A stretch of 64,000 nt of DNA from JANQHS01 sp965267505 (lineage in GTDB: Bacteria; Bacteroidota; Bacteroidia; Cytophagales; CCMP332). How positions within the stretch are numbered: the stretch's first letter is position 1; the number at the start of each line of letters is the position of its first letter. The notes below the pieces were generated by a model. It ran no database searches. It saw only the letters and a list, made by a program, of their open reading frames with translations, and was not told where the DNA came from. Positions 27,675 through 37,462 of this stretch are shown in pieces. Where the stretch lies: positions 2,232,001 to 2,296,000 of the forward strand of contig OZ254081.1 of assembly GCA_965267505.1 (NCBI GenBank), read 5' to 3'. The translations under genes were made by a program, and so were the position numbers.

Positions 27675-28883
27675 ATGTTCTATTATCTCTTTGACTATAT
27701 CGAAAATCAATTCCAACTGGCTGGGGCAAGTGTATTCCAATACATCTCCTTTAGGGCTGGTATGGCGGCGGTGATCTCATTGGTGATTGCCGCGGCAATT
27801 GGAAAAAGCCTGATCAATAGGCTTCGTAAGGCTCAGGTTGGAGAAGAGGTGAGAGATCTTGGACTTGAAGGGCAAATGGCAAAAACCGGAACGCCTACAA
27901 TGGGGGGCTTGATCATCATCGCCGCGATCCTGATCCCAAGCTTATTATTTACCCAGCTTCATAACATTTATATCATCCTATTACTTCTCTCAGTGGTATG
28001 GATGGGTGCCATTGGCTTTATCGATGATTATATCAAGGTCTTTAGAAAAAACAAGGAAGGACTTCATGGCCGTTTCAAGATCTTCGGGCAGGTTACCCTT
28101 GGGTTGATCGTGGCTTCAGTAATGTTCTTCAGCGAGGATATTGTGATCAGGGAGTATCTAAATGATGCAGGGGAACAAGTTTCCTTCTTCCAATCCACAG
28201 GATTTCAGGACATAAAATCCATGGATACCACCATCCCATTTTTCAAGCATAATGAGCTGAATTACTGTACCATTCTAGGAGTGGATATGCCCTGGGTATG
28301 CTTCATATACTTCCCGGTGGTCATTTTTATCATAACCGCGGTTTCAAACGGAGCGAACATAACCGATGGCCTTGATGGTCTTGCTGCAGGAACTTCCGCT
28401 ATAGTAGGATTGACCCTAGCAATTCTGGCTTATGTATCGGGTAATGCCATCTTCGCGGATTACCTGGACATCATGTACATCCCAAATTCTGGCGAGCTGG
28501 TGGTCTTCTGCGCAGCTTTTGTGGGGGCATGTATTGGATTCCTGTGGTTCAATAGCTACCCCGCTCAGGTATTCATGGGAGATACCGGTAGCCTTATGCT
28601 AGGAGGAGTTATCGCAACCCTTGCGCTGGTTCTGAGAAAAGAATTATTGATCCCAATTTTATGTGGGATCTTCCTGATAGAAAATGTTTCGGTGATAATC
28701 CAGGTTGCCTGGTTCAAATACACCAAGAAAAAGTATGGGGAGGGCAGGAGAGTGTTCCTGATGTCCCCCTTGCATCATCATTATCAAAAAATGAACATCC
28801 ATGAATCCAAGATCGTAGCTCGGTTTTGGATCACAGGGATATTGTTGGCCATCATGACGTTGGCAACATTAAAACTGAGGTAA
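27675..28883 (+). CDS. mraY: Phospho-MurNAc-pentapeptide transferase (lipid I synthase)
   Basis: A 402-residue polytopic enzyme with about ten membrane helices. Signature segments are KTGTPTMGGLII (about 73-84), FIDDYIKV with the metal-binding aspartates, NITDGLDGLAAG, and SPLHHHYQ near the C-terminus. It links UDP-MurNAc-pentapeptide to undecaprenyl phosphate. An insert of about 45 residues around 160-215 is typical of Bacteroidota MraY. The stop overlaps the murD start (TAATG). Confidence 0.96.
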   Translation: MFYYLFDYIENQFQLAGASVFQYISFRAGMAAVISLVIAAAIGKSLINRLRKAQVGEEVRDLGLEGQMAKTGTPTMGGLIIIAAILIPSLLFTQLHNIYIILLLLSVVWMGAIGFIDDYIKVFRKNKEGLHGRFKIFGQVTLGLIVASVMFFSEDIVIREYLNDAGEQVSFFQSTGFQDIKSMDTTIPFFKHNELNYCTILGVDMPWVCFIYFPVVIFIITAVSNGANITDGLDGLAAGTSAIVGLTLAILAYVSGNAIFADYLDIMYIPNSGELVVFCAAFVGACIGFLWFNSYPAQVFMGDTGSLMLGGVIATLALVLRKELLIPILCGIFLIENVSVIIQVAWFKYTKKKYGEGRRVFLMSPLHHHYQKMNIHESKIVARFWITGILLAIMTLATLKLR

Positions 28884-30220
28884 TGGGGAATAGAGTGAGT
28901 ATTTTAGGTTTAGGCGAAAGCGGAACAGGGGCAGCCCTGTTGGCCAAAAGCAAAGGCTTGGAGGTTTGGGCTTCCGATTCCGGCGAGGTCGCTTCAGGGT
29001 TCAAAAGGGAGCTTGAAGCGAACGGGATTGCCTTTGAAGAGGGCGGCCATTCTCTGGAAAAAATATTGAATTCCAGAGCGGTCGTTGTCAGCCCGGGGAT
29101 CCCTGATTCCGCTTTTATTATTTCCAAGGTTCGCCAGGCCGGAATTCCTCTTTTATCAGAGATCGAATTCGCTTCGAGATTCTGTAAGGGAAGGATTTTC
29201 GGAATTACCGGCACCAATGGAAAGACCACTACCACTTTATTGACCTACCATTTGCTTAAGCAGGGCGGAAAATCTGTTACCCTGGCAGGCAATGTAGGAA
29301 CTTCATTTGCCAGGACGCTAACCAAAGCTCCAACAGATTTTTATGTGGTTGAGTTGAGCAGCTTTCAGCTCGATCATGTTAAGAGATTCAAACCAGAAGT
29401 GGGTTGCATTTTGAATATCAGCCCTGACCACCTCGATCGATACGACGGAAGTTTTATCAGGTATTCCCAGGCCAAGCTTAGGATCTGCGAAAACATGGAC
29501 GAGGAAAATACTTTGATCATTAATGGAGACGACCAGGGGGTACAGGATCAAATGGGTGAATTGCCTGAGACCATCAATTTGTTGAGGGTAAGCACTTCCA
29601 TTCCTGTTTCCGAAGGAGCCTTCATCCAGGACGATCAGATATCCTTCAAGCCCTGGGAATACAGTGTCGATTTTTCAAAATCCACCTTGCTTGGTAACCA
29701 CAATAAGGTAAATCTTTCAGTGGCCGTACTTTTTGCGCTCCATGCAGGAGTCCAGGAAGCTGCAATTGAAAAAGGGATCAGGAATTTCAAAAATGCCCCT
29801 CACAGGCTCGAAAAGGTATTTGAGGATGATAATCTTATGGTTATCAATGATAGCAAGGCCACGAATACGCACTCTACCTTATTTGCTCTGGAAGGTCTGG
29901 AAGGTAAAGTCACCTGGATCGCAGGGGGAATAGATAAAGGGAACGATTACACCCCTTTATATCCATTTACCGAGAAGGTTGAAGCCCTTTATCTATTGGG
30001 CGAACAGAACGAGAAGTTCAAAAAAGCCTTTGAGGGAAGGATCAAAAAGATAAAATCATTCAATGCACTTGAACCGCTTGTAGACGAAGCATTGAAAGGT
30101 GGCAAGAGCAAAAAGAATATCCTATTCTCCCCGGCCTGTGCAAGTTTCGACCTCTTCAAGAATTATGAGGACAGGGGTGATCAATTCAAGGACCTGGTAC
30201 TTAAAAAACTGAAGAAGTGA
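28883..30220 (+). CDS. murD: UDP-MurNAc-L-alanine--D-glutamate ligase
   Basis: A Mur ligase of 445 residues from ATG 28883, which overlaps the mraY stop. An upstream in-frame start at 28826 would lie deep inside mraY and adds a non-homologous leader, so I reject it. GLGESGTGAA forms the N-terminal UDP-binding loop, GITGTNGKTTTT is the P-loop, and NDSKATNTHST is the conserved central motif. It adds D-glutamate to UDP-MurNAc-Ala in the cytosol. Confidence 0.95.
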   Translation: MGNRVSILGLGESGTGAALLAKSKGLEVWASDSGEVASGFKRELEANGIAFEEGGHSLEKILNSRAVVVSPGIPDSAFIISKVRQAGIPLLSEIEFASRFCKGRIFGITGTNGKTTTTLLTYHLLKQGGKSVTLAGNVGTSFARTLTKAPTDFYVVELSSFQLDHVKRFKPEVGCILNISPDHLDRYDGSFIRYSQAKLRICENMDEENTLIINGDDQGVQDQMGELPETINLLRVSTSIPVSEGAFIQDDQISFKPWEYSVDFSKSTLLGNHNKVNLSVAVLFALHAGVQEAAIEKGIRNFKNAPHRLEKVFEDDNLMVINDSKATNTHSTLFALEGLEGKVTWIAGGIDKGNDYTPLYPFTEKVEALYLLGEQNEKFKKAFEGRIKKIKSFNALEPLVDEALKGGKSKKNILFSPACASFDLFKNYEDRGDQFKDLVLKKLKK

Positions 30221-31371
30221 GTGAAGAGATAAAAATATGGTTCAAAGAAAATCTTAAAGGTGACCCTGTCATCTGGGGTATTGCCGGTGCTCTTTCTATA
30301 CTTTCTATTCTTGCGGTTTATAGTGCAACCGGATCACTTGCATACAGGAATGCTGGTGGTAATACCGAATACTACTTGTTCAGGCATACCCTGTTGGTGG
30401 TTTTCTGCCTTGTGGCCATGTGGTTCGCTCATAAGATCGATTACAAATTTTACAAGAAGCTGGCCCTGCTTGGTTTATGGCTATCGATTCCTTTGTTACT
30501 CTATACATGGCAATTCGGGGTCAATCTTAACGATGCATCCAGGTGGATCCGGATCCCATTTATCAACCAGACCATTCAACCTTCTGATCTGGCAAAACTG
30601 GTATTAATCATTCATCTGGCCAATATGCTTTCCAAGAAGCAGAATAGCATTGAAGACCTTAAGGAAAGCTTCTTACCTATGATCTTGTGGAGTGGAGGAA
30701 TTTGCGGATTGATAGCTCTCACGGACTTTTCATCTGCAGTCCTACTTTTCCTTACCTGTCTTCTGATCATGTTTATTGGAAGAGTTCCGATAAAGTACCT
30801 GGCTATGTTGGTTATGGTAGGTGCAATGGCTGGGATCACAGCTTTTTCCTTAGGTCAAAGGGGTGGAACGGTTGTGAGCAGGATCGAACAATTTCTTGAT
30901 CCTGAGGAAGTCTCTTACCAAACCCAGCAAGCTAATATTGCGATCGCTACCGGGGGTGTAGTTGGAAAAGGCCCTGGAAAAAGTGATCAAAGAAATTTCT
31001 TACCTCACCCATATTCGGATTTTATTTATGCAATCATTTTGGAGGAGTATGGCTTCCTGGGTGGCATTGTGGTCCTTGGGCTCTTCCTGGCCCTGCTTTA
31101 CCGGGGAATGGTTTCTGCCGCCAATTCTACCAAAGCATTTGAGGGACTCTTATCCACCGGACTCAGTTTCAGCCTGGCAATCCAGGCATTAATAAATATG
31201 GCCGTTTCGGTCGGGCTATTGCCGGTAACCGGCTTGGCCTTGCCATTGGTAAGTATGGGAGGAACCTCCTTGTTATTCACCGGACTTACTCTTGGAATTA
31301 TTCTCAGTGCCAGCCAGGGCGATCAAATGGGAATGAGCAAAGCAAATTCTTTTAAATCTGCCAATGCCTGA
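30217..31371 (+). CDS. ftsW: Septal peptidoglycan polymerase FtsW (SEDS family)
   Basis: A 384-residue SEDS protein with about ten membrane helices. The conserved periplasmic loop with the catalytic aspartate reads FLPHPYSDFIYAIILEEYG, and the family's final signature (LPLVSMGGTSLL) is present. It polymerises lipid II at the septum with FtsI. The start is GTG 30217 within the murD stop (GTGA). The stop overlaps murG by eight bases. Confidence 0.95.
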   Translation: MSEEIKIWFKENLKGDPVIWGIAGALSILSILAVYSATGSLAYRNAGGNTEYYLFRHTLLVVFCLVAMWFAHKIDYKFYKKLALLGLWLSIPLLLYTWQFGVNLNDASRWIRIPFINQTIQPSDLAKLVLIIHLANMLSKKQNSIEDLKESFLPMILWSGGICGLIALTDFSSAVLLFLTCLLIMFIGRVPIKYLAMLVMVGAMAGITAFSLGQRGGTVVSRIEQFLDPEEVSYQTQQANIAIATGGVVGKGPGKSDQRNFLPHPYSDFIYAIILEEYGFLGGIVVLGLFLALLYRGMVSAANSTKAFEGLLSTGLSFSLAIQALINMAVSVGLLPVTGLALPLVSMGGTSLLFTGLTLGIILSASQGDQMGMSKANSFKSANA

Positions 31372-32473
31372 AAAGACACCATATCGTTTTCTTTTTAGTG
31401 CCGGCGGTACCGGCGGGCATATATTCCCGGCATTAGCTGTGGCTAAGCAGATCAAGCAGACTCATCCAGATTCGGAATTCCTGTTTGTAGGAGCAAATGG
31501 GAAGATGGAAATGGAAAAGGTCCCTAACGCTGGTTTTGAGATAAAGGGATTGAATATTTCAGGCCTTCAGCGATCCAATATGGTCAAGAATCTGACCTGG
31601 CCTTTTAAGCTTATTTCCAGTTTATTATCCGCTCTTTCCATAGTAAAGAAATTCAAGCCTAACGCTGCAGCAGGATTTGGAGGATTTGCATCAGGTCCTG
31701 CCATTTATGCTTCTTCACTATTAGGGGTGCCATGTATGATCCAGGAGCAGAACAGCTTTGCCGGAATCACTAACAGGTTGTTAGGAGGAAAGGTGAAAAC
31801 CATTTGCACATCCTATGAAGGAATGGAGAAGTTCTTTCCCAAGGAGAAGATCGAGCTACTTGGAAATCCAGTACGTAGGGAGATCATAGAAAACCAGGAG
31901 TCAAAGGATGAGGCTCAAAAGTACTTTGAACTTGAAGCAGGAAAACCCACCATCCTTGTTTTTGGTGGAAGTCAGGGTGCCTTAGCAATTAACAAGGCTA
32001 TCGCGCAAAATCTGGACCTGATCAAGGATGAAAATGTTCAGCTGATCTGGCAAACCGGAAAGGGATTCATTGAAAATGCTGAACAGGCAATTTCCGATTC
32101 CGGAATAAAGAATGTTAAAGCCATGGCCTTTATCAATGAAATGGAGAAGGCTTATGCTGCAGCAGAAATAGTTGTATGTCGCTCCGGGGCGATCTCCATT
32201 TCTGAATTATCAATTGTTGCAAAGCCCTGCATTTTCATTCCGCTGCCCACGGCTGCAGAAGATCATCAAACCAAGAACGCAAAGGCCCTGGAAGAGAAAG
32301 GGGCAGGAATGATGGTGGAGAATAGCAAGGCTTCTGAGGCCTTGATCCCTATGATCCTTGCACTTGCAGGTGATCAACTAAAACAGGAACAAATGGCAAA
32401 CAACATTAAAGAGTTTGCCAAGCCCCGTGCCACTGAAGAAATCGCTCAACGCTTAATAGATCTTGCAGCATGA
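31364..32473 (+). CDS. murG: UDP-GlcNAc:lipid I N-acetylglucosaminyltransferase
   Basis: A 369-residue GT28 enzyme. AGGTGGHIFPALA is the first glycine-rich loop, FGGSQGALAINKA the second, and RSGAISISELSIVAKPCIFIPLP is the UDP-GlcNAc binding region. It makes lipid II on the inner face of the membrane. It overlaps both neighbours by a few bases, in keeping with translational coupling across the operon. Confidence 0.96.
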   Translation: MPEKTPYRFLFSAGGTGGHIFPALAVAKQIKQTHPDSEFLFVGANGKMEMEKVPNAGFEIKGLNISGLQRSNMVKNLTWPFKLISSLLSALSIVKKFKPNAAAGFGGFASGPAIYASSLLGVPCMIQEQNSFAGITNRLLGGKVKTICTSYEGMEKFFPKEKIELLGNPVRREIIENQESKDEAQKYFELEAGKPTILVFGGSQGALAINKAIAQNLDLIKDENVQLIWQTGKGFIENAEQAISDSGIKNVKAMAFINEMEKAYAAAEIVVCRSGAISISELSIVAKPCIFIPLPTAAEDHQTKNAKALEEKGAGMMVENSKASEALIPMILALAGDQLKQEQMANNIKEFAKPRATEEIAQRLIDLAA

Positions 32474-33828
32474 ATCTGGATAAGATAAATAGCGTCTATT
32501 TCATTGGGATCGGAGGAATTGGTATGAGTGGCTTAGCCAGGTACTTTAATTCAAACAATACTGGCGTTTCAGGTTATGATCGAGTCAGCTCTGATCTGAC
32601 TCAAAAAATGGAGGATGAGGGAATCGAGATCCATTTTGACGATAACCCTGATCTTATTCCAGGAGAATTCCTGAATCAAGAAATGGAAAAGACCTTGGTG
32701 GTCTATACTCCTGCCATTCCTGAAGACCATAAAGAATTGAATTACCTGAGGTCCAAAGGCTATAAGGTGCAAAAGAGATCTGAGGTGCTTGCTGAAATCA
32801 CTCTTCAGAAATTCACTATTGCAGTAGCCGGAACTCATGGCAAAACCACGGTCACATCTATGATTGCCCATCTTTTTATGGAGTCGGATGTGAACTTCAG
32901 TGCCTTCGTAGGAGGAGTATTGCAGGATTATGAAAGCAATTACTTGAGAAATCCTGGACAAGGCAAAGAGATCATAGTGGTCGAAGCTGATGAATTTGAT
33001 CGGTCCTTTCACCGCCTTCGTCCGGATATTGCCGTGATCACCTCGGTAGAAGCTGATCATCTGGATATCTATGGAAGTGCCCAGGAACTTGAAAAGGCTT
33101 TCCTTGATTTTGCTTCTTGCTTAAAGCCGGGAGGAAAGTTATTGGTTCAGGAAAGATTTGCTTCCCTTTTTCAAAATGCCATCAGCTACGGTACCAATGG
33201 AAATTATAGCTATTCCTCTTCCGTCTCAGCCAGTGGAGTAGAATTGGTTTACAATCGTCCCGGAAGAGAAGATCTTTTAAGCAATATCCAGGTAAGGGGA
33301 GATCATAATATCGAAAATGCCTCGGCTGCTCTTGCAGTAGGAGATCTGATCGGTCTGGGGAATAAAGAACTTTCAGAAGGCCTGAATAATTATCCAGGAG
33401 TAAAAAGAAGATTCGAAAAGGTATTTGAATCCGAGGAAAGAGTATTGATCGATGATTACGCCCATCATCCAACTGAGATAAAAGCTGCGATCCTGGCAGC
33501 AAGAAAACTTTACCCAGAGCAAACCCTTACCGTTTTGTTTCAACCTCATCTATTCAGCAGGACAAGGGATTTTGCTGATGAATTCGCCAAAAGTCTCGAC
33601 CTGGCTGATCAGGCAATGATCCTTGAGATCTATCCGGCTAGAGAAAAGCCTATTGAGGGAGTAAACTCAGAACTATTGATCGGGAAAATGGAAAAATCTG
33701 CCATCCCGGTTTCAAAGGAGGAAGTAATTGAAAGGTTAGAAGACAAAAGGGGTGTGGTATTGATTCTGGGAGCAGGAGATATCGACAGACTTGTTGAGCC
33801 ATTGAAACAAGCTTTTGAAGAAAAATGA
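32470..33828 (+). CDS. murC: UDP-MurNAc--L-alanine ligase
   Basis: A 452-residue Mur ligase. FIGIGGIGMSGLARYF is the N-terminal dinucleotide-like fold, AGTHGKTTVTSM is the ATP P-loop, and DDYAHHPTEI is the signature near residue 320. It attaches L-alanine to UDP-MurNAc, the first stem-peptide step. No ddl gene follows, so D-Ala-D-Ala ligase must be encoded elsewhere. ftsQ overlaps the stop by four bases. Confidence 0.96.
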   Translation: MNLDKINSVYFIGIGGIGMSGLARYFNSNNTGVSGYDRVSSDLTQKMEDEGIEIHFDDNPDLIPGEFLNQEMEKTLVVYTPAIPEDHKELNYLRSKGYKVQKRSEVLAEITLQKFTIAVAGTHGKTTVTSMIAHLFMESDVNFSAFVGGVLQDYESNYLRNPGQGKEIIVVEADEFDRSFHRLRPDIAVITSVEADHLDIYGSAQELEKAFLDFASCLKPGGKLLVQERFASLFQNAISYGTNGNYSYSSSVSASGVELVYNRPGREDLLSNIQVRGDHNIENASAALAVGDLIGLGNKELSEGLNNYPGVKRRFEKVFESEERVLIDDYAHHPTEIKAAILAARKLYPEQTLTVLFQPHLFSRTRDFADEFAKSLDLADQAMILEIYPAREKPIEGVNSELLIGKMEKSAIPVSKEEVIERLEDKRGVVLILGAGDIDRLVEPLKQAFEEK

Positions 33829-34601
33829 AAAAGCTAAAAGAATATATCGCCAAGGTATTTGAGTCATCATACTCGCCGCTGGTTTTGATAGCTCTATCAA
33901 TGGTCATCGGTGGATTCGTTAGCAAGCTGGGATCCAGGAATTCGGTTGAGGAGGTCAAGATCACCCTCCATAATTCTTTGGGGAATCATTTTGTGGCTGA
34001 GGAAGACATCCGTAAAAATTTGGATCACCACAATCAAATGGTACTGGGGCTTCCTTTGAGAGATGTTGAGTTCAAGGAAATCGAAAGAAATATTCTTGAG
34101 AATCCATATGTCAGCCAAGCGGAAGCATATGGGAACTATTCAGGGATACTAAATCTGGAAGTCTGGATAAGGAAACCGCTTTTCAGAATAATTGAAAGAA
34201 ATGGAAATTCTGTTTACATAAGCCGCGACAAGGAAATTCTTCCTTTATCCGATCGCTATAGTTCCAGAGGCTTATTGGTGACAGGAAAAGGATGTGATTC
34301 TATGATGGTTGACTCCTATTGGAGGTCGGATGAAGGAGACCAGTTCTTTCAATTGATGGAATACATTAATGAAGATCCCTTTTGGAAAGCTCAGATCGCA
34401 ATGTTGGAAGTGGATAAGAAAGGAGATATCACCCTGTATCCACAGGTCACGAAACAAAAAATTCTCTTTGGGGATCTCGAGGGTTTCGAAGAGAAGTTTG
34501 AAAGATTACTGGTCTTCTACGACCGTATCCTGCCTTTGAAAGGCTGGAACCATTATTCAGAAGTCAACTTAAAATTTAAAGATCAAATCGTTTGCTACTA
34601 A
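33825..34601 (+). CDS. ftsQ: Cell division protein FtsQ/DivIB
   Basis: A 258-residue bitopic protein: a short cytoplasmic arm, one membrane helix (PLVLIALSMVIGGFV, about 18-33), a POTRA-like domain (about 42-115) and a beta domain with WIRKPLFRIIERNGNSVYIS, the region contacting FtsB/FtsL in characterised FtsQ. Sequence divergence is high as usual in Bacteroidota; the call rests on topology and on position between murC and ftsA. Confidence 0.88.
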   Translation: MKKLKEYIAKVFESSYSPLVLIALSMVIGGFVSKLGSRNSVEEVKITLHNSLGNHFVAEEDIRKNLDHHNQMVLGLPLRDVEFKEIERNILENPYVSQAEAYGNYSGILNLEVWIRKPLFRIIERNGNSVYISRDKEILPLSDRYSSRGLLVTGKGCDSMMVDSYWRSDEGDQFFQLMEYINEDPFWKAQIAMLEVDKKGDITLYPQVTKQKILFGDLEGFEEKFERLLVFYDRILPLKGWNHYSEVNLKFKDQIVCY

Positions 34602-34613
34602 TTCTAAAGAGTC

Positions 34614-35912
34614 ATGGAAAGAGATAAAATCGTTGTCGGGTTAGACATAGGTACCACCAAGATCGCAGCCATTGTTGGTCGCCTAAACGAATTCAATAAG
34701 CTGGAGGTCTTAGGCCTCGGCAAGGCTGTCTCGGAAGGGGTGATCCGAGGAATGGTCACCAACATCGATCGTACGGTGGAGTCGATCCGTAAGGCAATAG
34801 AGCAAGCGGAAGAGCAAAGCCAGATAGATATCGGTGTGGTTAATGTTGGGATCGCGGGCCAGCATATTCGAAGCCGGATCCATCATGGAAGTACGATCCG
34901 TCAGGATGCAAACTCAACCATTTCGATCGAGGAGGTAAATGCTCTGACCAATGATATGTACCGAACAGTGGTACAACCTGGAAGTCAGATCATCCATGTT
35001 ATGCCTCAAACCTATACGGTTGATGGGGGAGAACCTACCACGGATCCTGTGGGCTGGACAGGATCATGTTTGGAAGGGGATTTCCACGTAATAACCGCTC
35101 AAACCAATGCAATCCAGAACATAAACAAATGTGTTCATAAGGCCGGATTGGAAATTGACAATTTGATACTAGAGCCTATTGCTTCTTCATTGTCAGTTCT
35201 ATCTGCGCAGGAAAAAGAAGCAGGGATAGCCCTGGTGGACATTGGTGGTGGTACTACTGATATTGCCATTTTCCATGAGAATATTATCAGGCATACCGCT
35301 GTGATCCCTTTTGGTGGAAACATTATTACCCAGGATATCAAACAAGGCTGTCGGGTTATGCAAAACCAGGCTGAACTCTTGAAAACCAAATTTGGTCGTG
35401 CTCTTGCAGAGGAGGCGACGGATAATGAGATCGTGGCAATTCCTGGTTTGAGGGAGCGCCCTGCCAAAGAGATCTCCATTAAGAATTTGGCTGGGATCAT
35501 TCAATCAAGATTAGAGGAGATCACCGAATTGGTTCACAGAGAGATCCTTGCATCAGGATATGGCGATATGCTTAATGGAGGCATTGTGATCACCGGAGGT
35601 GGTTCCCAACTACAGAATATAAGCCAACTCTTTGAGTATATGACCGGGATGGATTGCAGGATCGGTTATCCAAATGAGCATCTTGGAAAAGGAACCATTG
35701 AAGCAATTAAAAGCCCCATGCATGCGACTGGGGTAGGCCTTGTACTTGCTGGCTACTATACCTTGAATGAAGGAGAGAGTGAAGGAATGGGAGGATTTCA
35801 AAACAAGGGTAAGAGCGAGCGATATGCCAAGGAATCAGGTTTTATCAATCGAATCATTGAGAAGACCAGGAAAATATTAACTGACGATCTAGAGGATCAA
35901 ACAAATTATTAA
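34614..35912 (+). CDS. ftsA: Cell division actin homologue FtsA
   Basis: A 432-residue actin-fold protein. GLDIGTTKIAAIVG is phosphate loop 1, LVDIGGGTTDIAIF is phosphate loop 2, and ITGGGSQLQNI is the adenosine motif. The C-terminal 15-20 residues are basic and hydrophobic (FINRIIEKTRKIL), which fits the amphipathic membrane-targeting helix, with a short tail after it. FtsA tethers FtsZ to the membrane and signals to FtsW-FtsI. It lies 11 bp before ftsZ. Confidence 0.96.
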   Translation: MERDKIVVGLDIGTTKIAAIVGRLNEFNKLEVLGLGKAVSEGVIRGMVTNIDRTVESIRKAIEQAEEQSQIDIGVVNVGIAGQHIRSRIHHGSTIRQDANSTISIEEVNALTNDMYRTVVQPGSQIIHVMPQTYTVDGGEPTTDPVGWTGSCLEGDFHVITAQTNAIQNINKCVHKAGLEIDNLILEPIASSLSVLSAQEKEAGIALVDIGGGTTDIAIFHENIIRHTAVIPFGGNIITQDIKQGCRVMQNQAELLKTKFGRALAEEATDNEIVAIPGLRERPAKEISIKNLAGIIQSRLEEITELVHREILASGYGDMLNGGIVITGGGSQLQNISQLFEYMTGMDCRIGYPNEHLGKGTIEAIKSPMHATGVGLVLAGYYTLNEGESEGMGGFQNKGKSERYAKESGFINRIIEKTRKILTDDLEDQTNY

Positions 35913-35923
35913 ATCGAACGATT

Positions 35924-37399
35924 ATGGCTAGAGGTTTTTCATTCGACTTACCAAAACAAGGCGATTCCATCATAAAGGTCCTGGGTGTTGGAGGTGGAGG
36001 CAGTAATGCCGTCTCTCACATGTATGACTCCGGCATCAAGGATGTGGAATTCGTCATTTGTAACACAGACTTGCAGGCATTGAAATCAAGTCATGTTCCA
36101 TCAAAAGTGCAGCTTGGGGCTTACCTGACAGAAGGACTGGGTGCGGGAGCCAACCCTGAGAAGGGAAGGGAAGCTGCCTTGGAAAGCAAGGAAGAGATCC
36201 GGGAATTATTGGGCACTGGAACCAAAATGACCTTCATTACCGCTGGTATGGGGGGTGGAACAGGTACAGGTGCTGCTCCAATAATAGCTGAAGTTTCAAA
36301 GGATCTCGACATTTTGACTGTCGGCATTGTAACCGTTCCCTTCCTTTTTGAAGGAAAGAAGAAGCGTGAAAATGCAGAGGCCGGTATCGCGGAAATGAAA
36401 AAGTACTGCGATACTGTCCTGGTCATTCTTAACGACAGGCTTAGGGAGATCTACGGCAACCTTTCAATCAGGGAAGCATTTGCTCATGCTGATAATGTAC
36501 TTACCAATGCTGCAAAGAGTATTGCTGAGATCATTACTGTAACCTCTGAGGTCAATGTTGACTTCGAGGACGTGAAAACAGTAATGAAAGACTCCGGAGC
36601 TGCAGTGATGGGTTCTGCTACTACGAGCGGAGAAGGAAGGGCTATCAGGGCAGCGGAAGAGGCTCTTACATCTCCATTACTAAACAATACAAGCATCCAT
36701 GGTGCGCAGCAGATCCTTCTATCAATTCGATTTGGAGATGATGCAGAATTGAGCATGGATGAGCTTTCTGAGATCACTGATTTTATTCAGGAAGAAGCCG
36801 GTGATGAAGCAGATCTGATCTTTGGACAAGGACTGGATCCAACTCTTGGAGATCAGCTCTGTGTAACTGTTATAGCCACAGGTTTTGAGGAAAGCCAATT
36901 AAGACTCAGAAAACCTGAAAGGAAATTGGTTGACCTGGATACAGGCAATGAGATCCAGGAAGAGGAGATCCAATTGGAGGAGAAACCAAAACCTCAACCT
37001 GAAGTAAAAAGGGTTTTTGAGCTTGATGGGGACGAAAAGATCTCTGAAGTGAAAAAAGAAGAGCTAAAGCCGGTCAATCTGAAGCCAGTAGAAAGCAGGA
37101 TCAGTAGGGAAGAAGTTGAGGAGGAAGATTTCAAAGGGATAAATCCTGCAAATTCCGGATCAAGGTTGAAGGAAGAGGCTGAAAGAAGAAGGTCGGACTT
37201 CAAGGGAAGTAATCCCGATGGACAATCTCTTGAACCTGAAGAATTCAAAGACCGCCTGGAAAGGCCGGCGTATGAAAGAAAGCAGCTGATGTTCTTTCAA
37301 ATCCCTGACCATTCCAGGAACGAGATGTCAAGGTATAAACTCAATGATGACAATGAGTTATTGGGTGACAACAAGTTCCTCCACGATAACGTGGATTAG
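35924..37399 (+). CDS. ftsZ: Cell division tubulin homologue FtsZ
   Basis: A 491-residue protein. The GTPase domain (about 1-320) has GVGGGGSNAVSHM and the tubulin signature GGGTGTGAAP, plus NDRLREIYGN. A charged linker of about 130 residues follows, longer than in E. coli. The extreme C-terminus (DNKFLHDNVD) matches the tail seen in many Bacteroidota FtsZ and presumably contacts FtsA. It polymerises into the Z-ring. This is the last gene of the operon, followed by a terminator. Confidence 0.97.
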   Translation: MARGFSFDLPKQGDSIIKVLGVGGGGSNAVSHMYDSGIKDVEFVICNTDLQALKSSHVPSKVQLGAYLTEGLGAGANPEKGREAALESKEEIRELLGTGTKMTFITAGMGGGTGTGAAPIIAEVSKDLDILTVGIVTVPFLFEGKKKRENAEAGIAEMKKYCDTVLVILNDRLREIYGNLSIREAFAHADNVLTNAAKSIAEIITVTSEVNVDFEDVKTVMKDSGAAVMGSATTSGEGRAIRAAEEALTSPLLNNTSIHGAQQILLSIRFGDDAELSMDELSEITDFIQEEAGDEADLIFGQGLDPTLGDQLCVTVIATGFEESQLRLRKPERKLVDLDTGNEIQEEEIQLEEKPKPQPEVKRVFELDGDEKISEVKKEELKPVNLKPVESRISREEVEEEDFKGINPANSGSRLKEEAERRRSDFKGSNPDGQSLEPEEFKDRLERPAYERKQLMFFQIPDHSRNEMSRYKLNDDNELLGDNKFLHDNVD

Positions 37400-37432
37400 C
37401 AACTCTTTCATTCTTTAATGTGCTGCAGAAAG

Positions 37433-37462
37433 GGCCGCTTTTTTAAGGCGGTCTTTTTTTTT
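37433..37462 (+). terminator. Terminator of the dcw operon
   Basis: GGCCGC (37433-37438) pairs with GCGGTC (37448-37453, one G-T pair), followed by a run of nine T. The T run reaches the stop codon of the convergent flavin reductase gene. Confidence 0.8.

Noticed and set aside
28826..28882. An upstream extension of murD
   Set aside because: It lies inside mraY and encodes no conserved residues; ATG 28883 gives the standard MurD N-terminus.
35135..36777. Several long minus-strand frames antisense to ftsA and ftsZ
   Set aside because: They mirror highly conserved genes and have low-complexity composition typical of antisense shadows.
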